NCBI GenBank assembly: GCA_002435365.1
Contig: DJMM01000112.1
Span: 8,095 to 42,015 of the forward strand
Length of the DNA stretch: 33,921 nucleotides
Reading direction: 5' to 3'
Origin: Ignavibacteriales bacterium UBA6490
GTDB lineage: Bacteria > Bacteroidota > Ignavibacteria > Ignavibacteriales > Ignavibacteriaceae
Shown: positions 7,146 through 14,021 of the stretch, in pieces
Position numbering within the stretch: the first letter of the stretch is position 1
Layout of the letters: each line of letters opens with the position of its first letter
Position numbers and translations under genes: made by a program
Notes under the pieces: generated by a model
Databases searched by the model: none
Told to the model about the DNA's origin: nothing
The model's input: the letters and a program-made list of their open reading frames with translations, nothing else

Positions 7146-8348
7146 ATGAATACAAACGATTATATTGCACTTGAAGAAAAGTACGGCGCTCATAATTATC
7201 ATCCGCTGGATGTTGTTATTGAAAAAGCAGAAGGAGTTTGGGTATATGATGTTGATGGTAATAAGTATCTCGATTGTCTTGCAGCCTATTCTGCAGTAAA
7301 CCAGGGGCATTGTCATCCCAGAATTGTAAGCAGTCTTAAAAAACAGGCGGAGCTTGTTACATTAACTTCCCGAGCTTTCAGAAATAACCAGCTTCCGCTG
7401 TTGTATAAGGAGCTGTGCGAGCTCACAGGATACCAGATGATGCTTCCCATGAATTCCGGTGCAGAGGCTGTTGAAACAGCCTTAAAGGCGGCCAGGAAAT
7501 GGGGTTATAAAGTTAAAGGTGTTGATGAGAATTCTGCGGAGATAATAACCTGCAAAAATAATTTTGCGGGAAGAACTATAACTATCGTAAGTTTTTCAAC
7601 CGAGGAGCAGTACAGGGATGGTTTTGGTCCCTTTACAGCGGGATTTAAAGTTGTAGGGTATGGCGACATCGAGGCCCTTGAAAAAGCAATAAATAAAAAT
7701 ACGGTCGCTTTTCTCGTGGAGCCAATACAGGGCGAAGGCGGCGTTGTGGTTCCGCCTGAAGGTTATCTTAAAAAGGCATATGATTTATGCAGGAAGCACA
7801 ATGTGCTTTTTGTGGCTGATGAAATACAATCCGGACTCGGCAGGAGCGGAAAGCTTTTTGCTTATCAGTATGAAAACATTAAACCGGATATGGTAATAAT
7901 CGGGAAAGCCCTTTCCGGGGGATGTTATCCTGTTTCTGCTGTTTTATCCGATAAAGAAGTACTCGGAGTTTTTAATCCCGGCGATCATGGCTCAACCTTC
8001 GGCGGCAATCCACTTGGTGCAGCGGTTGCAAGGGAAAGCCTGAAAGTGCTTGTTGAGGAAAACCTTATAGATAATTCATATAAAATGGGAAAATATTTTA
8101 TAGATAAATTAAAGACTATAAATTCGAAGCATATCAGGGAAATAAGAGGAAAGGGATTGTTCATCGGGGTGGAATTATATCCGGAGGCAAAAGGCGCCCG
8201 CCGTTTTTGCGAACGTCTGATGAAGGAAGGCATACTCTGCAAGGAGACACACGACAATGTTATCCGATTTGCTCCGCCGCTGGTTATAAAGAAGGATGAA
8301 ATTGACTGGGCATTCGGGAAAATTGAAAAAGTATTAATGATGGATTAA
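7146..8348 (+). CDS. rocD: Ornithine aminotransferase
   Basis: A 400-residue fold-type I, class III aminotransferase that moves the delta-amino group of ornithine to 2-oxoglutarate, giving glutamate-5-semialdehyde and glutamate, using pyridoxal phosphate. The Schiff-base Lys is K254 in I-I-G-K-A-L-S-G-G. The cofactor Asp lies in V-A-D-E-I-Q-S-G-L-G-R, and the phosphate-binding M-N-S-G-A-E-A-V-E-T segment is present. The N-terminal Y-G-A-H-N-Y-H-P-L and the L-A-A-Y-S-A-V-N-Q-G-H-C-H-P stretch are characteristic of ornithine aminotransferase rather than acetylornithine aminotransferase. An AAAGGAAAA lies 5-14 bases before the ATG. It heads the plus-strand run to 13819; pgeF follows after 48 bases that contain a small hairpin. 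Confidence 0.93.
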   Translation: MNTNDYIALEEKYGAHNYHPLDVVIEKAEGVWVYDVDGNKYLDCLAAYSAVNQGHCHPRIVSSLKKQAELVTLTSRAFRNNQLPLLYKELCELTGYQMMLPMNSGAEAVETALKAARKWGYKVKGVDENSAEIITCKNNFAGRTITIVSFSTEEQYRDGFGPFTAGFKVVGYGDIEALEKAINKNTVAFLVEPIQGEGGVVVPPEGYLKKAYDLCRKHNVLFVADEIQSGLGRSGKLFAYQYENIKPDMVIIGKALSGGCYPVSAVLSDKEVLGVFNPGDHGSTFGGNPLGAAVARESLKVLVEENLIDNSYKMGKYFIDKLKTINSKHIREIRGKGLFIGVELYPEAKGARRFCERLMKEGILCKETHDNVIRFAPPLVIKKDEIDWAFGKIEKVLMMD

Positions 8349-8351
8349 GAA

Positions 8352-8372
8352 TTTCAGGTCCCGCGCCTGAAA
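8352..8372 (+). other. Intercistronic hairpin between rocD and pgeF
   Basis: TTTCAGG (8352-8358) and CCTGAAA (8366-8372) pair perfectly around a seven-base loop, three bases after the rocD stop. There is no T-run, so it is more likely a message-processing or stability hairpin, or a rho-type site, than an intrinsic terminator. Confidence 0.45.
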
Positions 8373-8396
8373 CCTTGCAGTTTAATAATTATATTG

Positions 8397-9128
8397 ATGA
8401 TAATCTTAAAGTCACATTTGTTCAATCAGTATCCGGAGATCATATTCGGCTTTTCAACAAAAGCCGGTTACGGTGAAGCTCCTTATTTCTTTAATCTTTC
8501 TCTGTCCGTGGGAGATGCTCCTGAAAAAGTTAAAGAGAGGAGAAATAATTTTTTTAAGACACTGGGTATTAATAATATTGTATACCAGAAACAGGTGCAC
8601 GGCAGTAACATAAGATATGCCGGTAAACCTGGGTATGCGGGTGAAAGTGATGCAATAATTACGGATGTACCCGGTCTTGGAATAATGATAAGTGCAGCCG
8701 ACTGCACTTCCGTTTACATATACGATTACAGTAAAAAAATGATCGCCGGTATCCATGCCGGCTGGAGAAGCACCCGTGCAGGTATCGTTGAGAAAACAAT
8801 AACCGAACTGGTGGATATTTACAAATGTTCGCCGGGTAATATGATAATATATATCGGACCCTCCATAAGCAGGGAGGTATATGAAGTGGGCGGGGAAGTT
8901 GCTGCCCTTTTCAATGAAAAGTATTTTACGCCGTCAGGATCAAAGTTTCTGCTTGATGTTTCGGGGAAAAACTATGATGCCGTCAGGTCTTTCGGTGTAC
9001 CTGAAGAAAACATACAGTATTCCGGATTGTGTACATTTAAATCAAATAACCTGCTGCATTCCTACAGGAGGGATGGTCCCGAATCGGGAAGGTCGGTTGG
9101 TATAATTGCAATGAGCGAGAACAGATGA
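8397..9128 (+). CDS. pgeF: Peptidoglycan editing factor PgeF (YfiH, laccase-domain)
   Basis: A 243-residue member of the YfiH/PgeF family (formerly polyphenol oxidase or laccase domain). In Escherichia coli this cytoplasmic protein removes mis-incorporated L-serine from the muropeptide precursor UDP-MurNAc-L-Ser. Metal-ligand motifs visible are Q-V-H-G (His), S-A-A-D-C (Cys) and I-H-A-G-W-R (His). The start is taken as the ATG at 8397; a TTG directly before it (8394) is also open. It ends in an ATGA overlap with the EamA transporter, so the two are likely co-translated. Adenosine-deaminase-like activity has also been reported for this family, so the physiological substrate is not settled. Confidence 0.92.
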   Translation: MIILKSHLFNQYPEIIFGFSTKAGYGEAPYFFNLSLSVGDAPEKVKERRNNFFKTLGINNIVYQKQVHGSNIRYAGKPGYAGESDAIITDVPGLGIMISAADCTSVYIYDYSKKMIAGIHAGWRSTRAGIVEKTITELVDIYKCSPGNMIIYIGPSISREVYEVGGEVAALFNEKYFTPSGSKFLLDVSGKNYDAVRSFGVPEENIQYSGLCTFKSNNLLHSYRRDGPESGRSVGIIAMSENR

Positions 9129-10054
9129 ATTCTGGAAGCTTAAAAGTAATATCGATATATGTGCTGATCTGTTTAATCTGGGGTTCAACCTGGATTGCCA
9201 TAAGATTCGGCCTTGAATCGCTTACGCCGCTGATATCTTCAGGTATACGATTTACCCTGGCAGCTGCAGTTATAGCACTTATAATGAAGTTCAGAAGAAT
9301 TTCTATTCAGAAAGACCGCACATCATTAATTTTGTACATTATTTTGGGTGTGTTTTCTTTTGCTGTTTCATTTGCGCTGGTTTACTGGGCAGAACAATAT
9401 ATTCCTTCCGGACTGGCTTCGGTGCTGTTTGGAGTATATCCTTTTTTTGTAGTAATACTGTCATACCTTTTCATTCCGAAAGAGAAAATCAGCATATATA
9501 ACATAGCCGGTCTGATCATCGGATTTTCAGGAATTGTTGTGATTTTTTCGGATCAGTTCAGCGTTGATATAACAATTCATTTCTGGGGGATGGCAGCTGT
9601 TGTGCTCAGCGGAATAATCCAGGCATTTATAGCTGTTGCAGTTAAAAAATACGGTTACCACCTGAATCCGCTTTCCATGAATTTTATTCCAATGCTTTTG
9701 TCCGGTGTCATTCTGCTGACGGCTGGTCTTCTGGTTGAAGATATTTCAAGTTTAAGATTTGACTCAAATGCAGTTTTATCAGTAACATACCTGGCGCTTT
9801 TTGGAAGTATTGTTACATTTACTTCATTTTACTGGCTGCTGAAACGTATAAGCATAGTTATGCTGTCGCTTATTGCATTTATAACCCCTGTAATTGCTTT
9901 GCTGCTGGGGTGGCTGCTTTATAATGAAGTATTGTTATTCAATCATGTTGCGGGTTCGGCAATGGTGCTGGCGGGGTTATTAATTGCGAATTTATCAAGT
10001 GTATTCCTGCAGAGGAATAAAAAAAAGGAACAGGCAGTAAAAATAGATGGATAA
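9125..10054 (+). CDS. EamA (DMT superfamily) transporter
   Basis: A 309-residue inner-membrane protein with about ten predicted helices arranged as two EamA repeats. The first repeat begins I-S-I-Y-V-L-I-C-L-I-W-G-S-T-W-I-A-I-R-F-G, the typical RhaT/EamA opening, and the second starts near residue 150 (H-F-W-G-M-A-A-V-V-L-S-G). A basic tail (K-K-K-E) follows the last helix. Members export amino acids, nucleobases or other metabolites; the substrate cannot be predicted. The start overlaps the pgeF stop by four bases and the end overlaps folB by eight bases, placing it firmly within the operon. Confidence 0.9.
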   Translation: MNSGSLKVISIYVLICLIWGSTWIAIRFGLESLTPLISSGIRFTLAAAVIALIMKFRRISIQKDRTSLILYIILGVFSFAVSFALVYWAEQYIPSGLASVLFGVYPFFVVILSYLFIPKEKISIYNIAGLIIGFSGIVVIFSDQFSVDITIHFWGMAAVVLSGIIQAFIAVAVKKYGYHLNPLSMNFIPMLLSGVILLTAGLLVEDISSLRFDSNAVLSVTYLALFGSIVTFTSFYWLLKRISIVMLSLIAFITPVIALLLGWLLYNEVLLFNHVAGSAMVLAGLLIANLSSVFLQRNKKKEQAVKIDG

Positions 10055-10430
10055 TATAATCAGGATCAGAAAGGCGACCTTTTACGCATATCATGGCGTT
10101 CTTACTGAAGAGCAGAGCGTAGGTGGAAAGTTCGAAGCCGATGTGGACATTTATACCGACTTTTCCGGGGCATCAGCACACGATAATCTGCAGCAGACAA
10201 TCGATTATAATTCTGTTTACAAGTTTATGTACAAGCTGGTGCTGGAGCAGAAATATTACCTGCTTGAATCGCTTACATATAAAATTGCAAATGAGCTGCT
10301 CAAAAATTTCACGAAGATAAACAAGATTGCCGTCCGCATAAGAAAAAATAATCCTCCTCTCGGCGGAGTGATTGACTATGTTGAAGTTGAAGTGATAAAA
10401 TCGAGAGAGGAAATGGAGGATCAGAAATAA
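10047..10430 (+). CDS. folB: Dihydroneopterin aldolase
   Basis: A 127-residue enzyme that converts 7,8-dihydroneopterin to 6-hydroxymethyl-7,8-dihydropterin and glycolaldehyde in folate synthesis. Family features are F-Y-A-Y-H-G-V-L-T-E-E-Q near the N-terminus (with the conserved Glu), T-I-D-Y-N-S-V-Y (substrate-binding Tyr), L-E-S-L-T-Y-K-I-A, and K-N-N-P-P-L-G-G-V near the C-terminus, where the catalytic Lys lies. Its end carries the GGAGG used by folK, and its TAA stop overlaps the proposed ATA start of folK. The product is the substrate of FolK, the next gene. Confidence 0.93.
   Translation: MDNIIRIRKATFYAYHGVLTEEQSVGGKFEADVDIYTDFSGASAHDNLQQTIDYNSVYKFMYKLVLEQKYYLLESLTYKIANELLKNFTKINKIAVRIRKNNPPLGGVIDYVEVEVIKSREEMEDQK
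10415..10419 (+). promoter_or_regulatory. Shine-Dalgarno GGAGG that supports the ATA start of folK
   Basis: GGAGG lies inside the last codons of folB, with seven bases between it and ATA at 10427. That is standard spacing for a bacterial initiation site, and no ATG, GTG or TTG is present there. The first ATG in the folK frame is 52 bases away from it. Confidence 0.65.
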
Positions 10431-10918
10431 ACACGGTTTATCTTGCCCTGGGTTCGAACAAGGGTGACCGGATGCAATACCTGAGAAACGCTGTTAAGCA
10501 TATTTCATCAGAAGAAAGGATCGTCAATATTTCATCCGTTTATGAGACTTTACCCTACGGCAGGAGTGATCAGCCCGATTTTTTGAATGCGGTTGTGGTT
10601 ATAAATACCGGTAAGGATGCTGCTGGTTTATACGAATTCCTCAAGAAGGTGGAATCGGAGACCGGCAGAACAACCTCGGAAAGATGGGGCGAAAGGGAGA
10701 TCGATATAGATATCCTGTTCTTTAATAAAGAGATAATTGATAATAATTTTCTTACAGTTCCCCATAAAGGGATTCCCGAAAGGGAGTTTGTGCTGGTGCC
10801 GCTTAATGAAATAGACCCGGCATTTATTCATCCGCAGCTGGGGAAAACGGCAGCTGAGATGCTGGAAAACGTAACAGTAAAAAATATTATTCGTATATTT
10901 CCTGAAAAAATTATTTAG
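10427..10918 (+). CDS. folK: 2-amino-4-hydroxy-6-hydroxymethyldihydropteridine pyrophosphokinase, apparent ATA start
   Basis: HPPK transfers pyrophosphate from ATP to the FolB product. From the ATA the protein is 163 residues, the family's usual size. It opens I/M-N-T-V-Y-L-A-L-G-S-N-K-G-D-R, the conserved first strand and pterin-side loop. Later come the ATP/pterin region S-E-R-W-G-E-R-E-I-D-I-D-I-L and the V-P-H-K-G-I-P-E-R-E-F-V motif. The first ATG (10472) would give 148 residues and lose the whole L-A-L-G-S-N-x-G-D segment, so it is unlikely to be the true start. The frame is open only back to a stop at 10388 and contains no ATG, GTG or TTG before 10472. ATA overlaps the folB TAA as ATAA. 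A sequence error (ATG read as ATA) or a folB-folK frameshift are alternatives. Confidence 0.85.
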   Translation: MNTVYLALGSNKGDRMQYLRNAVKHISSEERIVNISSVYETLPYGRSDQPDFLNAVVVINTGKDAAGLYEFLKKVESETGRTTSERWGEREIDIDILFFNKEIIDNNFLTVPHKGIPEREFVLVPLNEIDPAFIHPQLGKTAAEMLENVTVKNIIRIFPEKII

Positions 10919-10926
10919 GTTAAGCT

Positions 10927-11598
10927 TTGGACTCATCGGGAGAAGTAAAGTACATCGCAATTGAAGGTGTTATCGGTTCCGGAAAAACCACTCTCGCCAG
11001 GAAACTGAGGGATAAACTCAATGCCGAACTGATACTGGAACAGTTTGAAGCAAACCCGTTCCTCGAAAAATTTTACATGGATCGTAAAAGGTTTGCATTT
11101 CAGACACAGATGTTCTTCCTTATCAACCGGTATAAACAGCAGGAAATTCTGAACCAGGGGAACCTGTTTACGGAATATACAGTCTGTGATTATATCTTTG
11201 ATAAAGACAGGATATTTGCATACCTTAATCTCAGCGGCGAAGAGCTGAAACTTTATGAATCGATTTTTCCTCTTCTGGCCAGGAATCTCCGGAAACCTGA
11301 TCTGGTGGTTTTTCTTCAATCGGGGCTGGACAGGCTGATGTACAACATCAAAATGAGAGGAAGGAAAATCGAACGCGGTATAACAAGAAGTTATATAGAA
11401 GAATTGAGTGAAGCATATAATCATTTCTTTTTCAGGTACAGCGATACTCCGCTTATAATTTTAAATTCTACTGATATCGACTTTGTGAATAATGAACAGG
11501 ATTTCGAAGAGCTGTATAAACAAATATTCAGAAAGGACAGGGGCGTAACCGAGTATTTTAAACCGGAGGCAAGAAAGTCTGGATTAACCGATGCTTAA
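10927..11598 (+). CDS. Deoxynucleoside kinase (dGK/dAK/dCK family)
   Basis: A 223-residue P-loop kinase that phosphorylates deoxynucleosides for salvage. The Walker A motif is G-V-I-G-S-G-K-T-T (residues 14-22). The family block E-A-N-P-F-L-E-K-F-Y-M-D with F-A-F-Q-T-Q-M-F-F-L follows, then Y-T-V-C-D-Y-I-F-D-K-D (substrate-side acidic residues) and the lid-like R-G-R-K-I-E-R-G. The start must be the TTG at 10927, because the frame has a stop two codons upstream and the next ATG is beyond the P-loop. It begins eight bases after folK, a pairing I recall from other Bacteroidota/Chlorobi genomes. Which deoxynucleoside is preferred cannot be read from sequence. Confidence 0.9.
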   Translation: MDSSGEVKYIAIEGVIGSGKTTLARKLRDKLNAELILEQFEANPFLEKFYMDRKRFAFQTQMFFLINRYKQQEILNQGNLFTEYTVCDYIFDKDRIFAYLNLSGEELKLYESIFPLLARNLRKPDLVVFLQSGLDRLMYNIKMRGRKIERGITRSYIEELSEAYNHFFFRYSDTPLIILNSTDIDFVNNEQDFEELYKQIFRKDRGVTEYFKPEARKSGLTDA

Positions 11599-11785
11599 GT
11601 TTTTTATATATCTGCTGATATTTTATGTTTTATACCTTGTAGTGAAGACATTCCTGAGGATAAAAACTTCAATAAGGATGAATTTAAAGAAGAATGAAAA
11701 AGGGGAAAGTAAGTTTAGGGATGTTGAGGAAGCAGATTACAAGGAAATTGATGATAAACAGGATAAAACAAATGATAAGGGGTAA
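11591..11785 (+). CDS. Small single-pass membrane protein of unknown function
   Basis: A 64-residue protein with one N-terminal hydrophobic helix (about residues 4-22, rich in F, Y, I, L and V), then a basic stretch (R-I-K-T-S-I-R-M) and a highly charged, probably disordered tail of E, D and K. This suggests an N-out or signal-anchor protein with its tail in the cytoplasm. The start overlaps the kinase gene by eight bases and the stop shares one base with the next start (TAATG). Such tight packing supports a real, translated gene. I do not recognise a family beyond a loose likeness to small DUF4834-type Bacteroidota proteins. Confidence 0.72.
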   Translation: MLKFFIYLLIFYVLYLVVKTFLRIKTSIRMNLKKNEKGESKFRDVEEADYKEIDDKQDKTNDKG

Positions 11786-12900
11786 TGTCAGGGAATAATT
11801 TACAGGAAAGAATTATATACAAGGTTGTTAATTCTTTTTTTGCCGTTCCTGAAAAACAACTGCCCGCAGAATTTGATCCCGGGAATATTTTAATTGTCAG
11901 GCAGCATAACCAGTTTGGTGATATGCTGGCCGGCGTTTCATTATTCAGGGGAATCAAAGAAAAATATCCGGGCTGCAAAATTACCCTTCTCGCGGGTCCA
12001 CAGAATTTTTACGGTGTCGAAAAGAATAAGTTTATCGACCGCCTGTTCGTGTTCAGAAAAAAAATGCTCTGGAATCCGCTCTACCTTAAAAAACTGTCAA
12101 ATGTTCTAAGGGATAATTATGATCTTGTAATTGTTCCGGTTACAGTATCAGTATCATTTACAAGCAATCTTATTTCGCGCTTTTCAGATGCGGAATACAG
12201 AATTGGTCCATCTTCACTGAACGGCGTAAAGAATAAAAGCGCCTTTCTCTTTAACGTAAGGGAAAATATTGATTGGAAGCTTCAACCCGATTCGAATGTT
12301 GCGGAAAGAATATTGGACATCGTACGCCGGCTTGGAATTTCCCCGTCGACATATAAATCAGAAATTACATTTGATGCCGAAGATGTCCGCAAAGCAGGTG
12401 ATTTTATAAGGAGTCTGGACCTTCCGCCAGGGAAATTGCTTATCGGCCTGCATGTAGGCGCCGGCAAGGACCAGAACCGGTGGTCGTTGAAAAAATATGT
12501 TGAACTGATCGATATGCTGGACTCCTCCTATAACGCCACCTTCTATTTTACCGGCAGCTCCACCGATAAAGAAGAAATAAATTTCATGAAAAAGAATCTT
12601 TTGGTTAATGCCGGTTATTTTCTGAACCGGAAAATAACTGAAGTAGCGGCACTGGTTTCTTTTTCAGATCTCTTTATTTCCAATGATACCGGAATAATGC
12701 ATGCCGCCGGAACAACAGATACACCTCAGCTTTCCATTTTCGGACCAACTAATCCTTACAACTGGGCTCCCATCGGCGGTAACAAATACTTTATCAGAAA
12801 GTCGGAGCTAATAGACGATATCACCACAAATGATGTCTTCGATATGTGCAAAGTAATTATAGGCAGAACCGCAGCCAGGGTTAAACGTGAGTCGGTATAA
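11785..12900 (+). CDS. Glycosyltransferase family 9 (heptosyltransferase-like)
   Basis: A 371-residue GT-B fold protein of the ADP-heptose:LPS heptosyltransferase family, which adds a sugar to the lipopolysaccharide core at the cytoplasmic face. The N-terminal domain has I-L-I-V-R-Q-H-N-Q-F-G-D-M-L, where the family has the R-x-x-x-x-G-D motif with the catalytic Asp. The C-terminal nucleotide-sugar domain has I-G-L-H-V-G-A-G followed by N-R-W-S-L-K-K-Y, and F-I-S-N-D-T-G-I-M-H-A-A with I-F-G-P-T-N-P. The exact sugar donor is unknown. The start overlaps the preceding stop by one base, and the end overlaps the Ppx/GppA gene by 14 bases. Confidence 0.9.
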   Translation: MSGNNLQERIIYKVVNSFFAVPEKQLPAEFDPGNILIVRQHNQFGDMLAGVSLFRGIKEKYPGCKITLLAGPQNFYGVEKNKFIDRLFVFRKKMLWNPLYLKKLSNVLRDNYDLVIVPVTVSVSFTSNLISRFSDAEYRIGPSSLNGVKNKSAFLFNVRENIDWKLQPDSNVAERILDIVRRLGISPSTYKSEITFDAEDVRKAGDFIRSLDLPPGKLLIGLHVGAGKDQNRWSLKKYVELIDMLDSSYNATFYFTGSSTDKEEINFMKKNLLVNAGYFLNRKITEVAALVSFSDLFISNDTGIMHAAGTTDTPQLSIFGPTNPYNWAPIGGNKYFIRKSELIDDITTNDVFDMCKVIIGRTAARVKRESV

Positions 12901-13819
12901 AGCCGTTATCGACATAGGCACAAATTCATTTCATCTTATTATCGCTGAAATATCAGGGGATTCTGTGAATACTGTTCGGAGGGAAAGGGTTGTAATGAGA
13001 CTGGGGACAGAAGATCGCGGGGTTCTCAGGCATATTTCGGAAAGTGAGATAAAAAAATCCGTTGAAGTACTTAATGAATTCAGGAGACTTGCTGAATATT
13101 ATAAAGCAGATCTTTATGCGGTTGCCACGAGTGCAGTAAGGGAATCTGGAAACTCCGGTCAATTTAAAGATGCCTTGTACCGGAACTGCGGAATTAAGGT
13201 TGACGTTATAGACGGGAAAACAGAGGCTTTATATATTCAGATAGGTATACTCAATGCCCTTCAGATTTCTGATAAAAAAATATTGTGTGTGGATATAGGC
13301 GGCGGAAGCACTGAAATTATAATTGGACTGAACGGATCGAACGATTTTGTGCATAGCTATAAGCTTGGCGCAGTGCGCCTTAGTAAAATGTTCTTCCCGG
13401 AATTTCTTTTAACTCCCCGTGCAATTAAAAGCTGCTCTGAATACATATTGAATAACCTGAACGAACCAGAACTCCGGAAATTCAATTCCGGCTATGATAT
13501 TGCTGCAGGCGCATCGGGTACAATTCAGTCTGTCGCTGCAGTAATAGCTGCTAAAAAACATGACCGGGTTCCCGCTGATCTGAACGGGTTTTCATTCACA
13601 TCCGATGAATTTAATTATGCGGCTGAAACAATCCTTGAATTTTCAACAACGGAAGAAAGAAAATCTATTCCCGGAATGGAAAAGGGACGTGCCGACATTA
13701 TTCCGGCCGGCCTGTTAATTCTGAAGCATATTTTCAGCACTCTGGGCATAACTAAAATGACAGTCTCCGGATATGCCCTCCGCGAAGGATATCTCTTAAA
13801 TATCTTACGAAAACAATAG
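12887..13819 (+). CDS. Ppx/GppA-family phosphatase
   Basis: A 310-residue protein of the ASKHA fold. The family hydrolyses polyphosphate (Ppx) or the 5'-phosphate of pppGpp (GppA). Visible motifs are the N-terminal phosphate-1 loop I-D-I-G-T-N-S-F-H-L-I-I-A-E, V-A-T-S-A-V-R-E-S, the phosphate-2 loop C-V-D-I-G-G-G-S-T-E-I, and A-A-G-A-S-G-T-I-Q-S. At about 310 residues it is a short form without the C-terminal HD-like domain of E. coli Ppx and GppA. The GTG start at 12887 has AGGG seven bases upstream inside the previous gene. It is the last gene of the run; 202 noncoding bases follow. Confidence 0.92.
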   Translation: MSRYKAVIDIGTNSFHLIIAEISGDSVNTVRRERVVMRLGTEDRGVLRHISESEIKKSVEVLNEFRRLAEYYKADLYAVATSAVRESGNSGQFKDALYRNCGIKVDVIDGKTEALYIQIGILNALQISDKKILCVDIGGGSTEIIIGLNGSNDFVHSYKLGAVRLSKMFFPEFLLTPRAIKSCSEYILNNLNEPELRKFNSGYDIAAGASGTIQSVAAVIAAKKHDRVPADLNGFSFTSDEFNYAAETILEFSTTEERKSIPGMEKGRADIIPAGLLILKHIFSTLGITKMTVSGYALREGYLLNILRKQ

Positions 13820-14021
13820 AAAATAATTTCCATAATCAGTTTTCCGGAAAGGGAATCTGCCCCGGTATTTATCCTCATTTTACTAAAGCATTCTGCCTGT
13901 GCTGCCGGATTTTCTTTAAAATTCTACCGCTCTCCGTCCTTTAACTGGCAATCCTTTAATTAAATGGCTTTAAACAAACTTATTCAGTAGCTATATTTAC
14001 AAGTTAATTGTTTTGAGATGA

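Noticed and set aside
10391..10430. folB-folK as one fused protein through -1 frameshifting
   Set aside because: No slippery heptamer is visible near the folB stop, and a well-spaced GGAGG favours separate initiation; kept only as an alternative explanation.
10450..10460. GGTTCGAAC resembling a tRNA T-loop
   Set aside because: It encodes the conserved L-G-S-N of folK, and no cloverleaf or acceptor stem surrounds it.
10933..11424. 163-codon minus-strand frame
   Set aside because: Lies wholly antisense to the deoxynucleoside kinase, which has a full set of family motifs.
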